From NCBI GenBank assembly GCA_934204655.1, contig CAKPZJ010000004.1, positions 1 to 64,000 of the forward strand: a stretch of DNA of 64,000 nt. The letters are read 5' to 3'. Both the position numbers and the translations under genes were made by a program. Positions 52,485-61,872 of this stretch are shown here, piece after piece; position 1 is the stretch's first letter; each line of letters opens with the position of its first letter. The DNA comes from an uncultured Prevotella sp. (GTDB lineage: Bacteria; Bacteroidota; Bacteroidia; Bacteroidales; Bacteroidaceae). The notes under the pieces are model-generated. The model saw nothing but the letters and a program-made list of their open reading frames with translations. It did not search any database and was not told the origin of the DNA.

Positions 52485-54248
52485 ATGAAGAAATCATTAT
52501 TCCTCCTTTTGCTGTGGCTGGCAGCCGGCCACCTATGGGCCCAGACACCAGGACTGGTGGCGGGCGAACTGACCGATAGACACCCGCACGACTCCGAGGC
52601 CGTATGGGCCCGCGTGCCCGCCACTCCGCAGATGGGGTGGGGCAGCATTGACGTGCGTTATGCCAAGTATAATGTGCCCCGGGACGCCAGGGCTACCACC
52701 GTGCGCCTCAGTGCCTGGGGCGGCGAACGCGTGGCGGCGCAGGCCGTGGTGTGGACGCGCAGGCAGATAGACGCTCCGCGCGTGGCCGTGTCCGACCTTG
52801 TCTCGGGTGCCCATCGCATACCCGCTGCGGCAGTCAGCGCCAACTTCGAGGGCTACGTGATGACCGATGAACTGAACCACAACGGCAAGTCTAACTGCGG
52901 GGCGCGGCCCAACAAGGCCGACTACGACTCGTCGATGGTGGCCGATATGCTCTATGGCTCTGCTATCGACTTGATACCGGCTCGCTCGGCCCGTCCGATA
53001 TGGGTGAGCGTGCAGGTGCCCGTCGGGGCTAAGCCCGGAGTGTACCGTGGCACACTTACCATGACTGCCAAGGGCATTAAGCCCGTCAGGCTGCGCATAG
53101 AGGTAAGCGTGGGCCGCCGCTCGCTGCCCGCCCCAGACAAGTGGGCCTTCAACCTGGACCTGTGGCAGAACCCCTACGCCGTGGCCAGGGTCATGAACGT
53201 ACCCCTGTGGAGCCGGGCCCACTTCGACGCCATGCGCCCCGTGATGAAGATGCTGGCCCGAGCCGGGCAGAAGTCCATTACGGCCAGCATCATGCTCCGC
53301 CCATGGAACGGGCAGACCGAGGATGCGTTCTGTAGCATGATACAGCGCACGCTGACGGTCGACGGCCGCTGGGAGTACGACTATACCGTCTTCGACCGGT
53401 GGGTTAACTTCATGCTGCACGACGTGGGCATCGACGGGGTCATCAACTGCTACACCATGATACCCTGGGCGCTCCAGTTCGACTACTACGACCAGGCTTC
53501 TAACACCGTCCGCTTTGTCCACGCCAAGCCCCAGGAGGCTGCCTACCGCGACTACTGGCTCCCCTTCCTCCGCGACTTTGCCCGCCACCTGCGCCAGCAG
53601 GGCTGGTTCCGTCGAACAGCCATCTCGATGGATGAGCGGTCGCTCGAGGACATGACTGCGGCCATCCGCGTCATTCGCGATGCCGACCCCGAGTTCCACA
53701 TTACCCTGGCCGGAGCCTACCACCCGGAGATAGAGGCCGAGCTGAGCTATCTCAGTGTGCCCTACGCCCATCCCCTGGACAGCACCGTCATCCAGCGCCG
53801 CCGTCAGCGCGGGCAGGCCACTACCTACTACGTGTGCTGCACGGAGAGTTTCCCCAACACCTTTACCTTCTCCGAGCCTGCCGAGGCTGCTTTCATTCCC
53901 ATCCATGCCTTGGCCCAGGACTACGACGGTGTGCTGCGCTGGGCTTACAACAGCTGGACGGCCCACCCTATGCGCGACACCCGTTTCCGCTCCTGGCCCG
54001 CCGGCGACACATATCTCGTCTACCCCGGTGGTCGCAGCAGCGTGCGCTTTGAGCGATTGGTCGAGGGCATCCAGTGCTGCGAGAAGATACGGCTGCTGCG
54101 TCGCCACTTGCAACAGTCGGCCGACCGCCGCGGGCTGGCCCGTCTGGATAGTGCCCTCCGCGTCTTCGGGTGGGGCGGACTGGAGCAGTCGCAGCTCTCC
54201 ACGGGACAGCGCGTAAGCCGGTTGCAGCAAGTGCTCAACAGCCTGTAA
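52485..54248 (+). CDS. DUF4091 / GH123-like glycoside hydrolase
   Basis: A 587-residue exported protein (signal MKKSLFLLLLWLAAGHLWAQ). An N-terminal beta-sandwich (about 25-210, DVRYAKYNVPRDARATTVRLS; PVGAKPGVYRGTLTMTAKG) is followed by a TIM-barrel DUF4091 domain. The likely catalytic acid is in RTAISMDERSLEDM (Asp-Glu pair, as in GH123 beta-N-acetylgalactosaminidases). The barrel end has VLRWAYNSWTAHPMRDTRFRSWPAGDTYLVYPG, a strong DUF4091 signature. Substrate assignment to galactosaminides is inferred from family only. Confidence 0.82.
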   Translation: MKKSLFLLLLWLAAGHLWAQTPGLVAGELTDRHPHDSEAVWARVPATPQMGWGSIDVRYAKYNVPRDARATTVRLSAWGGERVAAQAVVWTRRQIDAPRVAVSDLVSGAHRIPAAAVSANFEGYVMTDELNHNGKSNCGARPNKADYDSSMVADMLYGSAIDLIPARSARPIWVSVQVPVGAKPGVYRGTLTMTAKGIKPVRLRIEVSVGRRSLPAPDKWAFNLDLWQNPYAVARVMNVPLWSRAHFDAMRPVMKMLARAGQKSITASIMLRPWNGQTEDAFCSMIQRTLTVDGRWEYDYTVFDRWVNFMLHDVGIDGVINCYTMIPWALQFDYYDQASNTVRFVHAKPQEAAYRDYWLPFLRDFARHLRQQGWFRRTAISMDERSLEDMTAAIRVIRDADPEFHITLAGAYHPEIEAELSYLSVPYAHPLDSTVIQRRRQRGQATTYYVCCTESFPNTFTFSEPAEAAFIPIHALAQDYDGVLRWAYNSWTAHPMRDTRFRSWPAGDTYLVYPGGRSSVRFERLVEGIQCCEKIRLLRRHLQQSADRRGLARLDSALRVFGWGGLEQSQLSTGQRVSRLQQVLNSL

Positions 54249-54347
54249 CCGCTGCACCAGCCCCCACCCACGCCCCGATAGCCGCAGCCGTCGGGGTCAA
54301 AATCATTGAAATCAAGGCGCTAACAGGAAGAAAAAGCCCAAAACGTT

Positions 54348-54377
54348 TGGACGAGCGTAAAAAATGTAGTAACTTTG
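54348..54377 (+). promoter_or_regulatory. rplS promoter
   Basis: TTG at 54348-54350, a 19-bp spacer, then TAACTTTG at 54370-54377. It leaves a leader of about 85 nt before rplS. Confidence 0.6.
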
Positions 54378-54467
54378 CACAGCTTTTCGGCTTAACCGCT
54401 GGCCCTTGGAAGAGTCATCGCGCCATGTTGAGTTGGAACGACAAACAATATTTAATTTAACATTACA

Positions 54468-54830
54468 ATGGATTTAATTAAAGTTGCTGAAGAAGCATTT
54501 GCAACCGGCAAGCAGTTCCCCGCTTTCAAGGCTGGAGACACTATCACTGTCGCTTACAAAATCGTCGAGGGTTCTAAGGAGCGTATCCAGCTGTACCGTG
54601 GTGTAGTCATCAAGATTTCAGGCCATGGCGACAAGAAGCGCTTCACCGTAAGAAAGATGTCAGGAACCGTAGGTGTGGAGCGTATCTTCCCCATCGAGTC
54701 GCCCAACATCGATTCTATCGAGGTTAACAAGGTAGGTAAGGTACGTCGTGCCAAGCTGTACTATCTGCGTAACCTTACCGGTAAGGCTGCCCGCATCCGC
54801 GAGAAGCGCGTGGTTACCACCAAGGCTTAA
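54468..54830 (+). CDS. rplS: 50S ribosomal protein L19
   Basis: 120 residues, normal length. [36 protein letters not shown] and the end [24 protein letters not shown] are L19 signatures. It sits at the 30S-50S interface. It is monocistronic here, with its own promoter and terminator, isolated from trmD/rimM that accompany it in many bacteria. Confidence 0.96.
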   Translation: MDLIKVAEEAFATGKQFPAFKAGDTITVAYKIVEGSKERIQLYRGVVIKISGHGDKKRFTVRKMSGTVGVERIFPIESPNIDSIEVNKVGKVRRAKLYYLRNLTGKAARIREKRVVTTKA

Positions 54831-54887
54831 TGCCGGTGCCGTAGCCACTGCCGGGTGTAGAGATACACATCTACCGACCCAAGCTAT

Positions 54888-54922
54888 AAAGAGAGGTGTC
54901 TGCCCGTCAGATACCTCTCTTT
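54888..54922 (+). terminator. rplS terminator hairpin
   Basis: AAAGAGAGGTGTCTG (54888-54902) pairs with CAGATACCTCTCTTT (54908-54922), 5-nt loop, followed by TTGTTGT. Confidence 0.7.
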
Positions 54923-55068
54923 GTTGTAGCCCCCGCCAGGCTCCTGTGGCGGTCGCCCTGACGGCTCCCCTGCATGCCGTGGTGCTTTTTGCGCAATTTT
55001 GCGCTATAATTTTCGCAGAAATAACATTTGTTAACTTCCTAAAGGCGGTTACCAGTCGCGCCATGCGT

Positions 55069-55076
55069 TAACTTTG
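55069..55076 (+). promoter_or_regulatory. -7 box for GH127 gene
   Basis: TAACTTTG, 22 bp before the GH127 start; no good TTG at 20 bp. Confidence 0.4.
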
Positions 55077-55098
55077 TAAAAAAATCAAGAACAATACG

Positions 55099-56973
55099 AT
55101 GAAAATAGTCACCAAAGGTATCATGCTCGGGGCAGCCCTTATGCTGTCTGCCTCTGCCGGCGCCCGGCAAGTTAAGGTTAAGGATGTGATTAGCCCTCTT
55201 CCTGACCATAGTATCCAGTTGATAGGTTATTTTGATAACGACATACGTAACAGTGTCGAACACTGGAACAAGGGCGTGGTGCCTTACGATGGCCTGATGG
55301 CTTTCTACGGCAACGGTAAGCGTCCCAACTTCGCTGTCGGTGAGATGTGGGCCAAGGCTGTACGTAGCGGTGCCATGCTCTACGCCTACAACCGCGACCC
55401 TGAGCTCAAGCAGATACTCAAGAATACTGTTAACAAGGTCTTTGGCTACGTGCGCACCAACGGAACGCTGGCCTGTGTGCCTGCCGACCAGCAGCCCGAC
55501 GGTAAGGGTGGCGACATCTGGGAGCGCAAGTATGTCATGCTGGGCCTGTCGCAGTACTACGCTCACATAGAGAAAGACCCCCGCGTGCTGAAGCTGATGA
55601 TAGACGAGGCCAACAGCGTGATAGACCAGATAGGCGACGCGCCTAAGAAGGACATCAACAGCCAGGGCTGGAGCCGCACGGGCATCGAGTCGTACTCGGT
55701 CATGGAACCCATGATGCGCCTGTACAAGCTCACCGGCGATAAGCGTTACCTCGACTTCTGTACTTATCTTATAGAGAAGGGCGGCTGCCGCGGTGCCAAT
55801 ATCTTCCAGGAGAGTCTCGACAATGTGCGTCCCCGCAAGATGGGCAACGGCTACCCCAAGGCTTACGAGATGCTCTCGGTGTACGAGGGACTGGCCGAGT
55901 ACTACCGCTGCACGGGCGATGCTAAGTGGGAGAAGGCCATTATGAACCTCTTCGAGAACTTGAAGAAGTACGAGATAACCATTATAGGCAACGGAGGCGC
56001 CGACCAGCCCTACTTCCCCAAGTGGAGAGGTGAGGCGTGGGACGATACCGCCCTGGAGCAGACCAACCCCAAGATAGAGCGTATGATGGAGACCTGCGCA
56101 GGTGTTACGTGGATGAAGCTGTGCAGCCAGATACTGCGCCTTACCGGCGATGCGTCGGCTGTCGACTATATCGAGAAGTACATCTACAACGGTCTGCTGG
56201 GTGCCATGAAGCCCGGTGGCAACGGTTTCAGCTACGTCAACCTGCTTAATGGTCGCAAGGTGACCGACTCGGGCTGGGGTACCAGCGTTAACGGCATGGC
56301 CGTCACCTGTTGTAACCTCAGCGGTCCCATGGGCTTAGCTTACATCCCCTATGTGGCTGTTATGCAGGCCAAGCAGGGCCCTGTCATCAACCTGTACAAT
56401 GCTGCCCGTGTCAACGCGCTTACCGCCAAGGGGCGCAATGTGGCTCTGAGCATCGACACGCGTTTCCCGCTGAATAACCAGGTTACCATTACTGTAAACC
56501 CAGTAAAGGATGAGAAGTTTGACATCAAACTGCGCATACCCGGATGGAGCCAGAATACCCGTCTGAAGGTCAATGGCGAGGATATGGGTACCGTTGAGGC
56601 TGGCAAGTACTTCACCCTGACCCGTAAGTGGGCCAAGGGCGACAAGATAGAGCTTACCCTCGACATGCGTTGCAAACTTATCGATGCTCCTCACGGCAGC
56701 AATCCTGCCGGATGGAACTACCAGGCTGTCATCTACGGCCCCATCGTGCTGGCTCGCGATGAGAATATTGACGCTGACTACAACAAGCCGGTACAGGTTA
56801 AGGCCGATGCCAACGGCGAGGTTCAGCTCACTGCTGTTGAGCCCACCCGCGTAGGTACTCGTATGGAGTTCATTGTCCCCACTACCAGTGGCAACATCCA
56901 CATGGTTGACTACTCTTCTGTCGATGGCTGGAAGGACAAGAAAGTATGTACCTGGCTCCCTAAAGTGCAATAA
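55099..56973 (+). CDS. glycoside hydrolase family 127 (beta-L-arabinofuranosidase-like)
   Basis: A 624-residue exported protein (signal ending ASAGAR). The (alpha/alpha)6 barrel has the GH127 zinc and catalytic cysteines: Glu331 and Cys333 in MMETCAGVTW and Cys404-Cys405 in AVTCCNLSGPMGLAYIP. These match the E-x-C...CC arrangement of Bifidobacterium HypBA1, in which the first Cys of the pair is the nucleophile. C-terminal beta-sandwich domains follow (RIPGWSQNTRLKVNGEDM). It probably releases L-arabinofuranose or a related sugar. Confidence 0.87.
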   Translation: MKIVTKGIMLGAALMLSASAGARQVKVKDVISPLPDHSIQLIGYFDNDIRNSVEHWNKGVVPYDGLMAFYGNGKRPNFAVGEMWAKAVRSGAMLYAYNRDPELKQILKNTVNKVFGYVRTNGTLACVPADQQPDGKGGDIWERKYVMLGLSQYYAHIEKDPRVLKLMIDEANSVIDQIGDAPKKDINSQGWSRTGIESYSVMEPMMRLYKLTGDKRYLDFCTYLIEKGGCRGANIFQESLDNVRPRKMGNGYPKAYEMLSVYEGLAEYYRCTGDAKWEKAIMNLFENLKKYEITIIGNGGADQPYFPKWRGEAWDDTALEQTNPKIERMMETCAGVTWMKLCSQILRLTGDASAVDYIEKYIYNGLLGAMKPGGNGFSYVNLLNGRKVTDSGWGTSVNGMAVTCCNLSGPMGLAYIPYVAVMQAKQGPVINLYNAARVNALTAKGRNVALSIDTRFPLNNQVTITVNPVKDEKFDIKLRIPGWSQNTRLKVNGEDMGTVEAGKYFTLTRKWAKGDKIELTLDMRCKLIDAPHGSNPAGWNYQAVIYGPIVLARDENIDADYNKPVQVKADANGEVQLTAVEPTRVGTRMEFIVPTTSGNIHMVDYSSVDGWKDKKVCTWLPKVQ

Positions 56974-57009
56974 TCTACTAATATCATAAATAACACACTT
57001 GCAAAACGT

Positions 57010-57041
57010 AAAAAGGAGTGCCCGACGGGGTACTCCTTTTT
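57010..57041 (+). terminator. intrinsic terminator after GH127
   Basis: AAAAAGGAGT (57010-57019) pairs with ACTCCTTTTT (57032-57041) and runs into T residues, 37 bp past the stop. Confidence 0.75.
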
Positions 57042-57084
57042 TGGCTGTCCATGGCTCCTAACAGGGGAAAGTAAAAGGGAGAGA

Positions 57085-57337
57085 GGCCCCCAAGCCCCCC
57101 AAGGGGGATGTGAGCCCCGAGCCGTCGCCTACGCATGGCTCCTGTCAGGCCAATGGCCATCGCGGAAAATGAAAAGACCGACCTTTAGACTTCTAAAGAC
57201 GGCTCCCAGCTTGCTAAAGAGGGCTCCCAGCATCGTAAAGGTCGGCTTCCATGATTTTAATGACATTTTTCGTCATTCCGAGGATGGTCGGGCCGCTCGT
57301 GGCTTGCCTTACATCCCCCTTGGGGGGCTTGGGGGCC
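57085..57337. repeat. 253-bp element with 27-bp inverted ends
   Basis: The ends are the GGCCCCCAAG 27-mer (57085-57111) and its exact inverted copy (57311-57337). The inside includes the GGCTCCCAG repeat copy 2 (57173-57253) and no coding frame of note. It resembles a miniature inverted-repeat element. It lies in the 467-bp gap between GH127 and mdh, which is otherwise empty except for terminators. Confidence 0.65.
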
Positions 57338-57379
57338 GTTCCCCTGGTGACTTAGCCCGCTCCCTTAGCCCCAGCCAAC

Positions 57380-57413
57380 AAAAAAGCCCCTGCCGACAGA
57401 ACCGACAGGAGCC
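57380..57413 (-). terminator. intrinsic terminator of mdh
   Basis: On minus, an imperfect stem GGCTCCTGTCGGT / GTCGGCAGGGGC is followed by a run of at least six T residues, 27 bp 3' of mdh. Confidence 0.65.
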
Positions 57414-57440
57414 TCCTATTATAACTTAATCCACTCTAAT

Positions 57441-58451
57441 TTAGAGGTTGGGGTTAATCTCTGACCACTTGTCTACAGCGGGCAGAGCGCCGAGAGCGAT
57501 AACCTGATCGCGCATGCTCTCCAGGTGCTTGTACGAAGCATCCAGGGCTGCTATCTCGTCGGCTGTTCCCATTACCGGCTTGGTGTACACACCGTCGCTG
57601 GTGATGCGGGTAGGCATGGCCATCATCACGTGGCTGTAGCGAGCTGTGTCGGCGTATGCGCCAGCGGGATAGTAGAACTCCTCGCCGCCCATGGCAGCCT
57701 CAATCATCTTCACGGCCAGGTACGAGGGGCTCTGGAATGAGCTACGACGGCGCAGCTCGATAATCTTGGCACCTCCCTGCGTTACATCCTTCTGCATCTG
57801 AGCCCACTCCTCGGCTGTCAGACCCTTGCCGTTAACAGTGGCCTTGCCAGCGATAACGTCGAGCAGCTTAACGCCGTCAACGGTGGTAGGAGAAGCAAAC
57901 ACGGCCATCTTCTCGCCGTGACCGCCGTAAGTGTAGGCGTTCTTTACAACAGCCTGGCTTACGCCGAAGTGCTTGGCCAGCGCACCTTTCAGACGGGTAG
58001 AGTCGAGGGCGGCCAGGGTGGCTACCTGGTTGGGCTTCAAGCCTGAGTGTACCAGTGTAACGAGGCCTGTGATGTCGGCCGGGTTAAAGATTACCACGCA
58101 GAACTTGGCATCGGGACAGTATTTCTTGATGTTTTCGCCCAGCTCTTCGGCTGCCTTAGAGTTGCCGACCAGCAGGTCCTCGCGGGTCATACCCTCCTTA
58201 CGTGGGGCACCGCCTGATGAGATGATATACTTGGCTCCGGTGAAAGCCTCCTTAGGATCTGTGGTAGAAATGATGTTGGCCTCGTCGAAGCCGCACTGCC
58301 GCATCTCCTCAGCAACGCCTTCGGCTGAGAAAACATCGTAAAGACAAATGTTGGGAGTAAGCTTGAGCATGAGTGCAGTCTGCACCATGTTAGAACCAAT
58401 CATGCCGGCTGCGCCGACGATGACGAGTTTGTCGTTAGTTAAAAAGTCCAT
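57441..58451 (-). CDS. mdh: malate dehydrogenase
   Basis: A 336-residue LDH/MDH-fold enzyme with NAD loop VIVGAAGMIGSNM, substrate Arg in GGAPRKEGMTREDLL, VIFNPADITGLVTLVHSG and catalytic His in YTYGGHGEKM. This long variant (about 330 aa) is the usual Bacteroidales form. It interconverts malate and oxaloacetate in the reductive branch to succinate. It is monocistronic, with a TAATTTTG box at 58569-58576 on minus. Confidence 0.92.
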   Translation of the reverse strand: MDFLTNDKLVIVGAAGMIGSNMVQTALMLKLTPNICLYDVFSAEGVAEEMRQCGFDEANIISTTDPKEAFTGAKYIISSGGAPRKEGMTREDLLVGNSKAAEELGENIKKYCPDAKFCVVIFNPADITGLVTLVHSGLKPNQVATLAALDSTRLKGALAKHFGVSQAVVKNAYTYGGHGEKMAVFASPTTVDGVKLLDVIAGKATVNGKGLTAEEWAQMQKDVTQGGAKIIELRRRSSFQSPSYLAVKMIEAAMGGEEFYYPAGAYADTARYSHVMMAMPTRITSDGVYTKPVMGTADEIAALDASYKHLESMRDQVIALGALPAVDKWSEINPNL

Positions 58452-58568
58452 AACTATAGTGTTTATAATTTAGAAGTTCTTCTTTACCATTATCACGCAA
58501 ATAGTGTGCCATGTACCTATGCCGATGACAGAAAAAATGCGTGGCACGGCTCCTTTTTCTTTCTTTCG

Positions 58569-58576
58569 CAAAATTA
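58569..58576 (-). promoter_or_regulatory. -7 box upstream of mdh
   Basis: TAATTTTG on minus, 118 bp before mdh; no clear TTG upstream. Confidence 0.3.
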
Positions 58577-58618
58577 CGAAAAAAATGACGGACTTTAACT
58601 ACATTAATTGATATTAAT

Positions 58619-58649
58619 TTGTGATTAATTCTTAAAACTGCTACCTTTG
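58619..58649 (+). promoter_or_regulatory. promoter of aminopeptidase P gene
   Basis: TTG at 58619-58621, a 20-bp spacer, then TACCTTTG at 58642-58649, 24 bp before the ATG at 58674. Confidence 0.65.
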
Positions 58650-58673
58650 TCATGTCCATTTAGCAAAAATAGT

Positions 58674-60470
58674 ATGAAAGAGAATATAGCCAAGAGAGTG
58701 GCGCTTCTGCGCGAGGTGATGGCCCGCGAGCGGATAGATGCCTTTGTGTTTCCCAGCACCGATGCCCACGGTAGCGAGTATGTGGCCGACCACTGGAAAG
58801 GGCGCGAGTGGATTTCGGGTTTCAGTGGTTCGGCCGGCACTGCGGTCGTTACCCGTCACAGCGCAGCCCTCTGGACCGACTCGCGCTACTTCATAGCCGC
58901 TGCGCAGCAGTTGGAGGGCACCGGGTATCAGCTCATGCGGCAGCGTATGCCGGGCACGCCGACCATCGCCGAGTGGTTGGGCACCGAACTGGCCGACACC
59001 GGCAGTCCCACGGTGGCCCTGGACGGCAGCGTCAATGCCTATACCGATGTAGAAGCCCTCACTGCCGACCTGCGGCAACACGGGGGCATCACCCTGCGTG
59101 TCAACTTCGACCCGCTGTCCCTCATCTGGTCCGACAGGCCCCCTCTGCCCACCTGTCCCGTGGTGGTTCAGCCCCTGGAGTATGCCGGCGAGACGGTGGC
59201 CGATAAGGTGACGCGCATACGGAGGGCCCTGCGGGGTGTCCATGCCGACGGCATGTTGGTATCGGCCCTGGACGACATCGCATGGACGCTCAACCTGCGG
59301 GGCGACGACATTCCCTGCAACCCCGTGTTTATCGCCTATCTGCTCATCGACTCCCGCCATGTCACCCTCTTTACCGATGCTGCCCATCTGGACGACGGCG
59401 TGCGGAGCTACTTGGCCCAGGAGAATATCGTCGTACGTGGCTACGGTGACATTGACGGTGCCCTGCGCGATTACTTCGAGTACAGCATCCTGATAGACCC
59501 TCAGCAGACTAACGCCCTGCTGCCCACGCGGGTGCCGCGGCGTACACGGATAGTCTACGCACCGTCGCCCATACCCGTGATGAAGGCCGTGAAGAACGCT
59601 GCCGAGATAGCTGGCTTCCGCGCGGCCATGGTGCGCGATGGGGTAGCCATGGTGCGCTTTCTGCAGTGGCTTTACCCGGCTGTGCAGGCTGGTGGCGTAA
59701 CCGAACTGACCGTCGCCCGCCGTCTGGCCGACCTGCGCGCCCAATGCCCTGAGTTCCGCGGTGCCAGCTTCCATACCGTTGCTGCCTACCAGGAGCATGG
59801 CGCCATCGTACACTATGTGCCCACCGAGGCTACCGACATGCCCCTGCGCTCCGAGGGCTTGCTCCTGCTTGACAGCGGAGCCCAGTATGTCGACGGAACT
59901 ACCGACCTCACGCGTACCCTGGCCCTCGGGCCCGTTACTGACGAGCAGCGTCGCGTGTACACACTCGTCCTGCGCAGCCACATCCGCTTGGAGATGGCCC
60001 GTTTCCCCCGCGGTGCCTGTGGCACTCAGATTGATGCCATTGCCCGCGAGCCCCTGTGGAGCCATGGGTACAACTTCATGCACGGCACGGGTCACGGCGT
60101 GGGTTCTCATCTGTGTGTACACGAGGGGCCACAGCAGATACGCATGGAGTACTGCCCCACGCCGCTGTCGCCAGGCATGACCATAACCGACGAGCCAGGT
60201 GTGTACTTAGAGCGACGGTTCGGAGTACGCTTAGAGAATATGCTGTTAGTGGCCGAGGGTGCCCGCACCGAGTGCGGCGACTTCTTACAGATGGAGGCAC
60301 TTACCCTCTGTCCCTTTGACATGGTTCCCATCATTCCCGCCATGATGATGGCCGATGAGATAGACTGGCTGAACCGTTACCATGCCACCGTCTACGAGCG
60401 GTTGGCCCCCTCGCTCAGTCCCGATGAGCGCGCCTGGTTGCGCCAGGCCACGGCCCCGCTACAGGCATAG
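58674..60470 (+). CDS. Xaa-Pro aminopeptidase (aminopeptidase P family, M24B)
   Basis: About 598 residues from MKENIAKRVALLREVMARE; the frame's ATG at 58650 overlaps the promoter. It has two creatinase-like N-terminal domains (about 1-310) and a pita-bread M24 domain. The metal ligands are all present: LLLDSGAQYVDGTTDLTRT (two Asp), FMHGTGHGVGSHLCVHEGP (His), TDEPGVYLERRFGVRLENM (two Glu). This long three-domain form is common in Bacteroidetes and eukaryotic cytosol. It cleaves the residue before proline in peptides. Confidence 0.92.
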   Translation: MKENIAKRVALLREVMARERIDAFVFPSTDAHGSEYVADHWKGREWISGFSGSAGTAVVTRHSAALWTDSRYFIAAAQQLEGTGYQLMRQRMPGTPTIAEWLGTELADTGSPTVALDGSVNAYTDVEALTADLRQHGGITLRVNFDPLSLIWSDRPPLPTCPVVVQPLEYAGETVADKVTRIRRALRGVHADGMLVSALDDIAWTLNLRGDDIPCNPVFIAYLLIDSRHVTLFTDAAHLDDGVRSYLAQENIVVRGYGDIDGALRDYFEYSILIDPQQTNALLPTRVPRRTRIVYAPSPIPVMKAVKNAAEIAGFRAAMVRDGVAMVRFLQWLYPAVQAGGVTELTVARRLADLRAQCPEFRGASFHTVAAYQEHGAIVHYVPTEATDMPLRSEGLLLLDSGAQYVDGTTDLTRTLALGPVTDEQRRVYTLVLRSHIRLEMARFPRGACGTQIDAIAREPLWSHGYNFMHGTGHGVGSHLCVHEGPQQIRMEYCPTPLSPGMTITDEPGVYLERRFGVRLENMLLVAEGARTECGDFLQMEALTLCPFDMVPIIPAMMMADEIDWLNRYHATVYERLAPSLSPDERAWLRQATAPLQA

Positions 60471-60493
60471 GCCGGGGCGCGGGTGCCGATAGC

Positions 60494-60551
60494 CATAAAC
60501 GACCCATCCCTTGCTGCGGGGCATGCTGCAGCAAGGGATGGGTCGTTTATG
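60494..60551. terminator. 24-bp perfect stem-loop between convergent genes
   Basis: Arms 60494-60517 and 60528-60551 (starting CATAAACGACCCATCCC) pair perfectly around 10 nt. They lie between the ends of the aminopeptidase gene (+) and waaA (-). A bidirectional terminator is likely. Confidence 0.65.
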
Positions 60552-60580
60552 ATAGTATGTCCTATTATTATAATAAGGTG

Positions 60581-61816
60581 TCAGAGCGCCACGCTGTCCA
60601 TTATCTTGCGGGTGGCTCCCGTCATGCTGGCCACAAAGGCTCCGGCCTTCTTGCCACACAGCGCCAGCCTCTCGGCATCGGTGTCCAGCCGACTGATGAG
60701 CGCCTCGAACTCCTCACGGGTGTTGAAGTCGAACCCACTCTGGGCCGCCTTGAGCCCCTGAGCCTCGCGGAAGTGCGCATTGTTGGGCCCGAAGATGACA
60801 GGCATGTCCCATACCGCCGCCTCAAGCACATTGTGTATGCCCACGCCGAACCCGCCGCCCACATAGGCCACCTGTCCGTAGTGGTAGATGCTCGACAGCA
60901 GTCCGAAGCAGTCTATGATGAGGCACCGGGCCTCGCGGGCCGTAGCCTCGGTGGCCTGGGTGTAGCGTACTGTCTTCATCTGCAACAGCTGGGTTATCTG
61001 CCGCAGATGGTCTTCGCCTATTACGTGTGGGGCGATGATGATTTTCCAGTCCTTGTGGGCATTGAAGAACGGGATGAACCGCTCCTCATCGGGCGGCCAC
61101 GACGAGCCGGCCACAAAGACCTTGGGCGTGCTGTCCGCGGTACCCGCGCCCACAAAGGCGTCTACGATGGGCAGCGTACGGGCCGCCTCCTTAATCTGCA
61201 GAACCCTGTCAAAGCGCGTGTCGCCCACCACGTCTACCTGCGTGATGCCTATTGTGCCTAACAGACGGCGCGACTCCTCGTTCTGTACGTAGAAACGGGT
61301 GAAGCACTGCAGTACCCGGCTGTACTGGCGACCATACCACTTGAAGAATACCTGGTCAGGGCGGAAAATACTCGATACACTGTAAGTGGGCACATGGCGG
61401 TGCTTGAGTACGTGCAGGTAGTTGTACCAGAACTCGTACTTGATAAAGAACGCCATGACTGGGCGGACGATGCGCAGGAACTTGCGGGCGTTGCCGATGG
61501 TGTCGATGGGCAGGTAGCATATAACATCGGCCCCGCGGTAGTCCTTACGGACCTCGTAGCCAGAAGGTGAGAAGAACGTGAGGAGTATCTTGTACTCGGG
61601 GTGACGCTTGCGCAACTCCTCCATGAGTGGGCGGCCCTGCTCGAACTCGCCGAGCGAGGCGGCGTGGAACCATACATAGCGCGCGTTGGGGTCTATCTGC
61701 TTACGCAGGATGCCAAACGACGCACACTCGCCCTTCCACATCTTGCGCACCTTGTCCGAGAAGAGGCTGGCGATGGCCACGCCGGCCTGTATCAGGTAGA
61801 TTATAATGTTATACAT
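60581..61816 (-). CDS. waaA: 3-deoxy-D-manno-octulosonic acid (Kdo) transferase
   Basis: A 411-residue GT30 enzyme with an N-terminal membrane anchor (MYNIIIYLIQAGVAIASLF). YVWFHAASLGEFEQGRPLMEELRKRHP contains the catalytic Glu, and FFIKYEFWYNYLHVLKHR is family-typical. The C-terminal domain has VAYVGGGFGVGIHNVLEAAVWDMPVIFGPNN. It adds Kdo to lipid A precursor in LPS synthesis at the inner membrane. gltX lies 56 bp upstream on the same strand. Confidence 0.93.
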   Translation of the reverse strand: MYNIIIYLIQAGVAIASLFSDKVRKMWKGECASFGILRKQIDPNARYVWFHAASLGEFEQGRPLMEELRKRHPEYKILLTFFSPSGYEVRKDYRGADVICYLPIDTIGNARKFLRIVRPVMAFFIKYEFWYNYLHVLKHRHVPTYSVSSIFRPDQVFFKWYGRQYSRVLQCFTRFYVQNEESRRLLGTIGITQVDVVGDTRFDRVLQIKEAARTLPIVDAFVGAGTADSTPKVFVAGSSWPPDEERFIPFFNAHKDWKIIIAPHVIGEDHLRQITQLLQMKTVRYTQATEATAREARCLIIDCFGLLSSIYHYGQVAYVGGGFGVGIHNVLEAAVWDMPVIFGPNNAHFREAQGLKAAQSGFDFNTREEFEALISRLDTDAERLALCGKKAGAFVASMTGATRKIMDSVAL

Positions 61817-61872
61817 ATACCTATATATATACAGCGCGCCCCGCCCGGGGTACGCTGCTGATTAGCGATAAG

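Noticed and set aside
52533-54257. Long open frame opposite the DUF4091 gene
   Set aside because: It exactly shadows a well-supported gene in GC-rich DNA, has no domain and reads as low-complexity His/Gly/Ala-rich sequence.
54378-54467. Ribosomal-protein leader riboregulator before rplS
   Set aside because: The leader is about 85 nt, but I see no convincing conserved fold resembling known L19 leaders.
58650-60122. Long minus-strand frame opposite the aminopeptidase P gene
   Set aside because: The plus-strand gene has all metal ligands; the antisense frame has no recognisable features.
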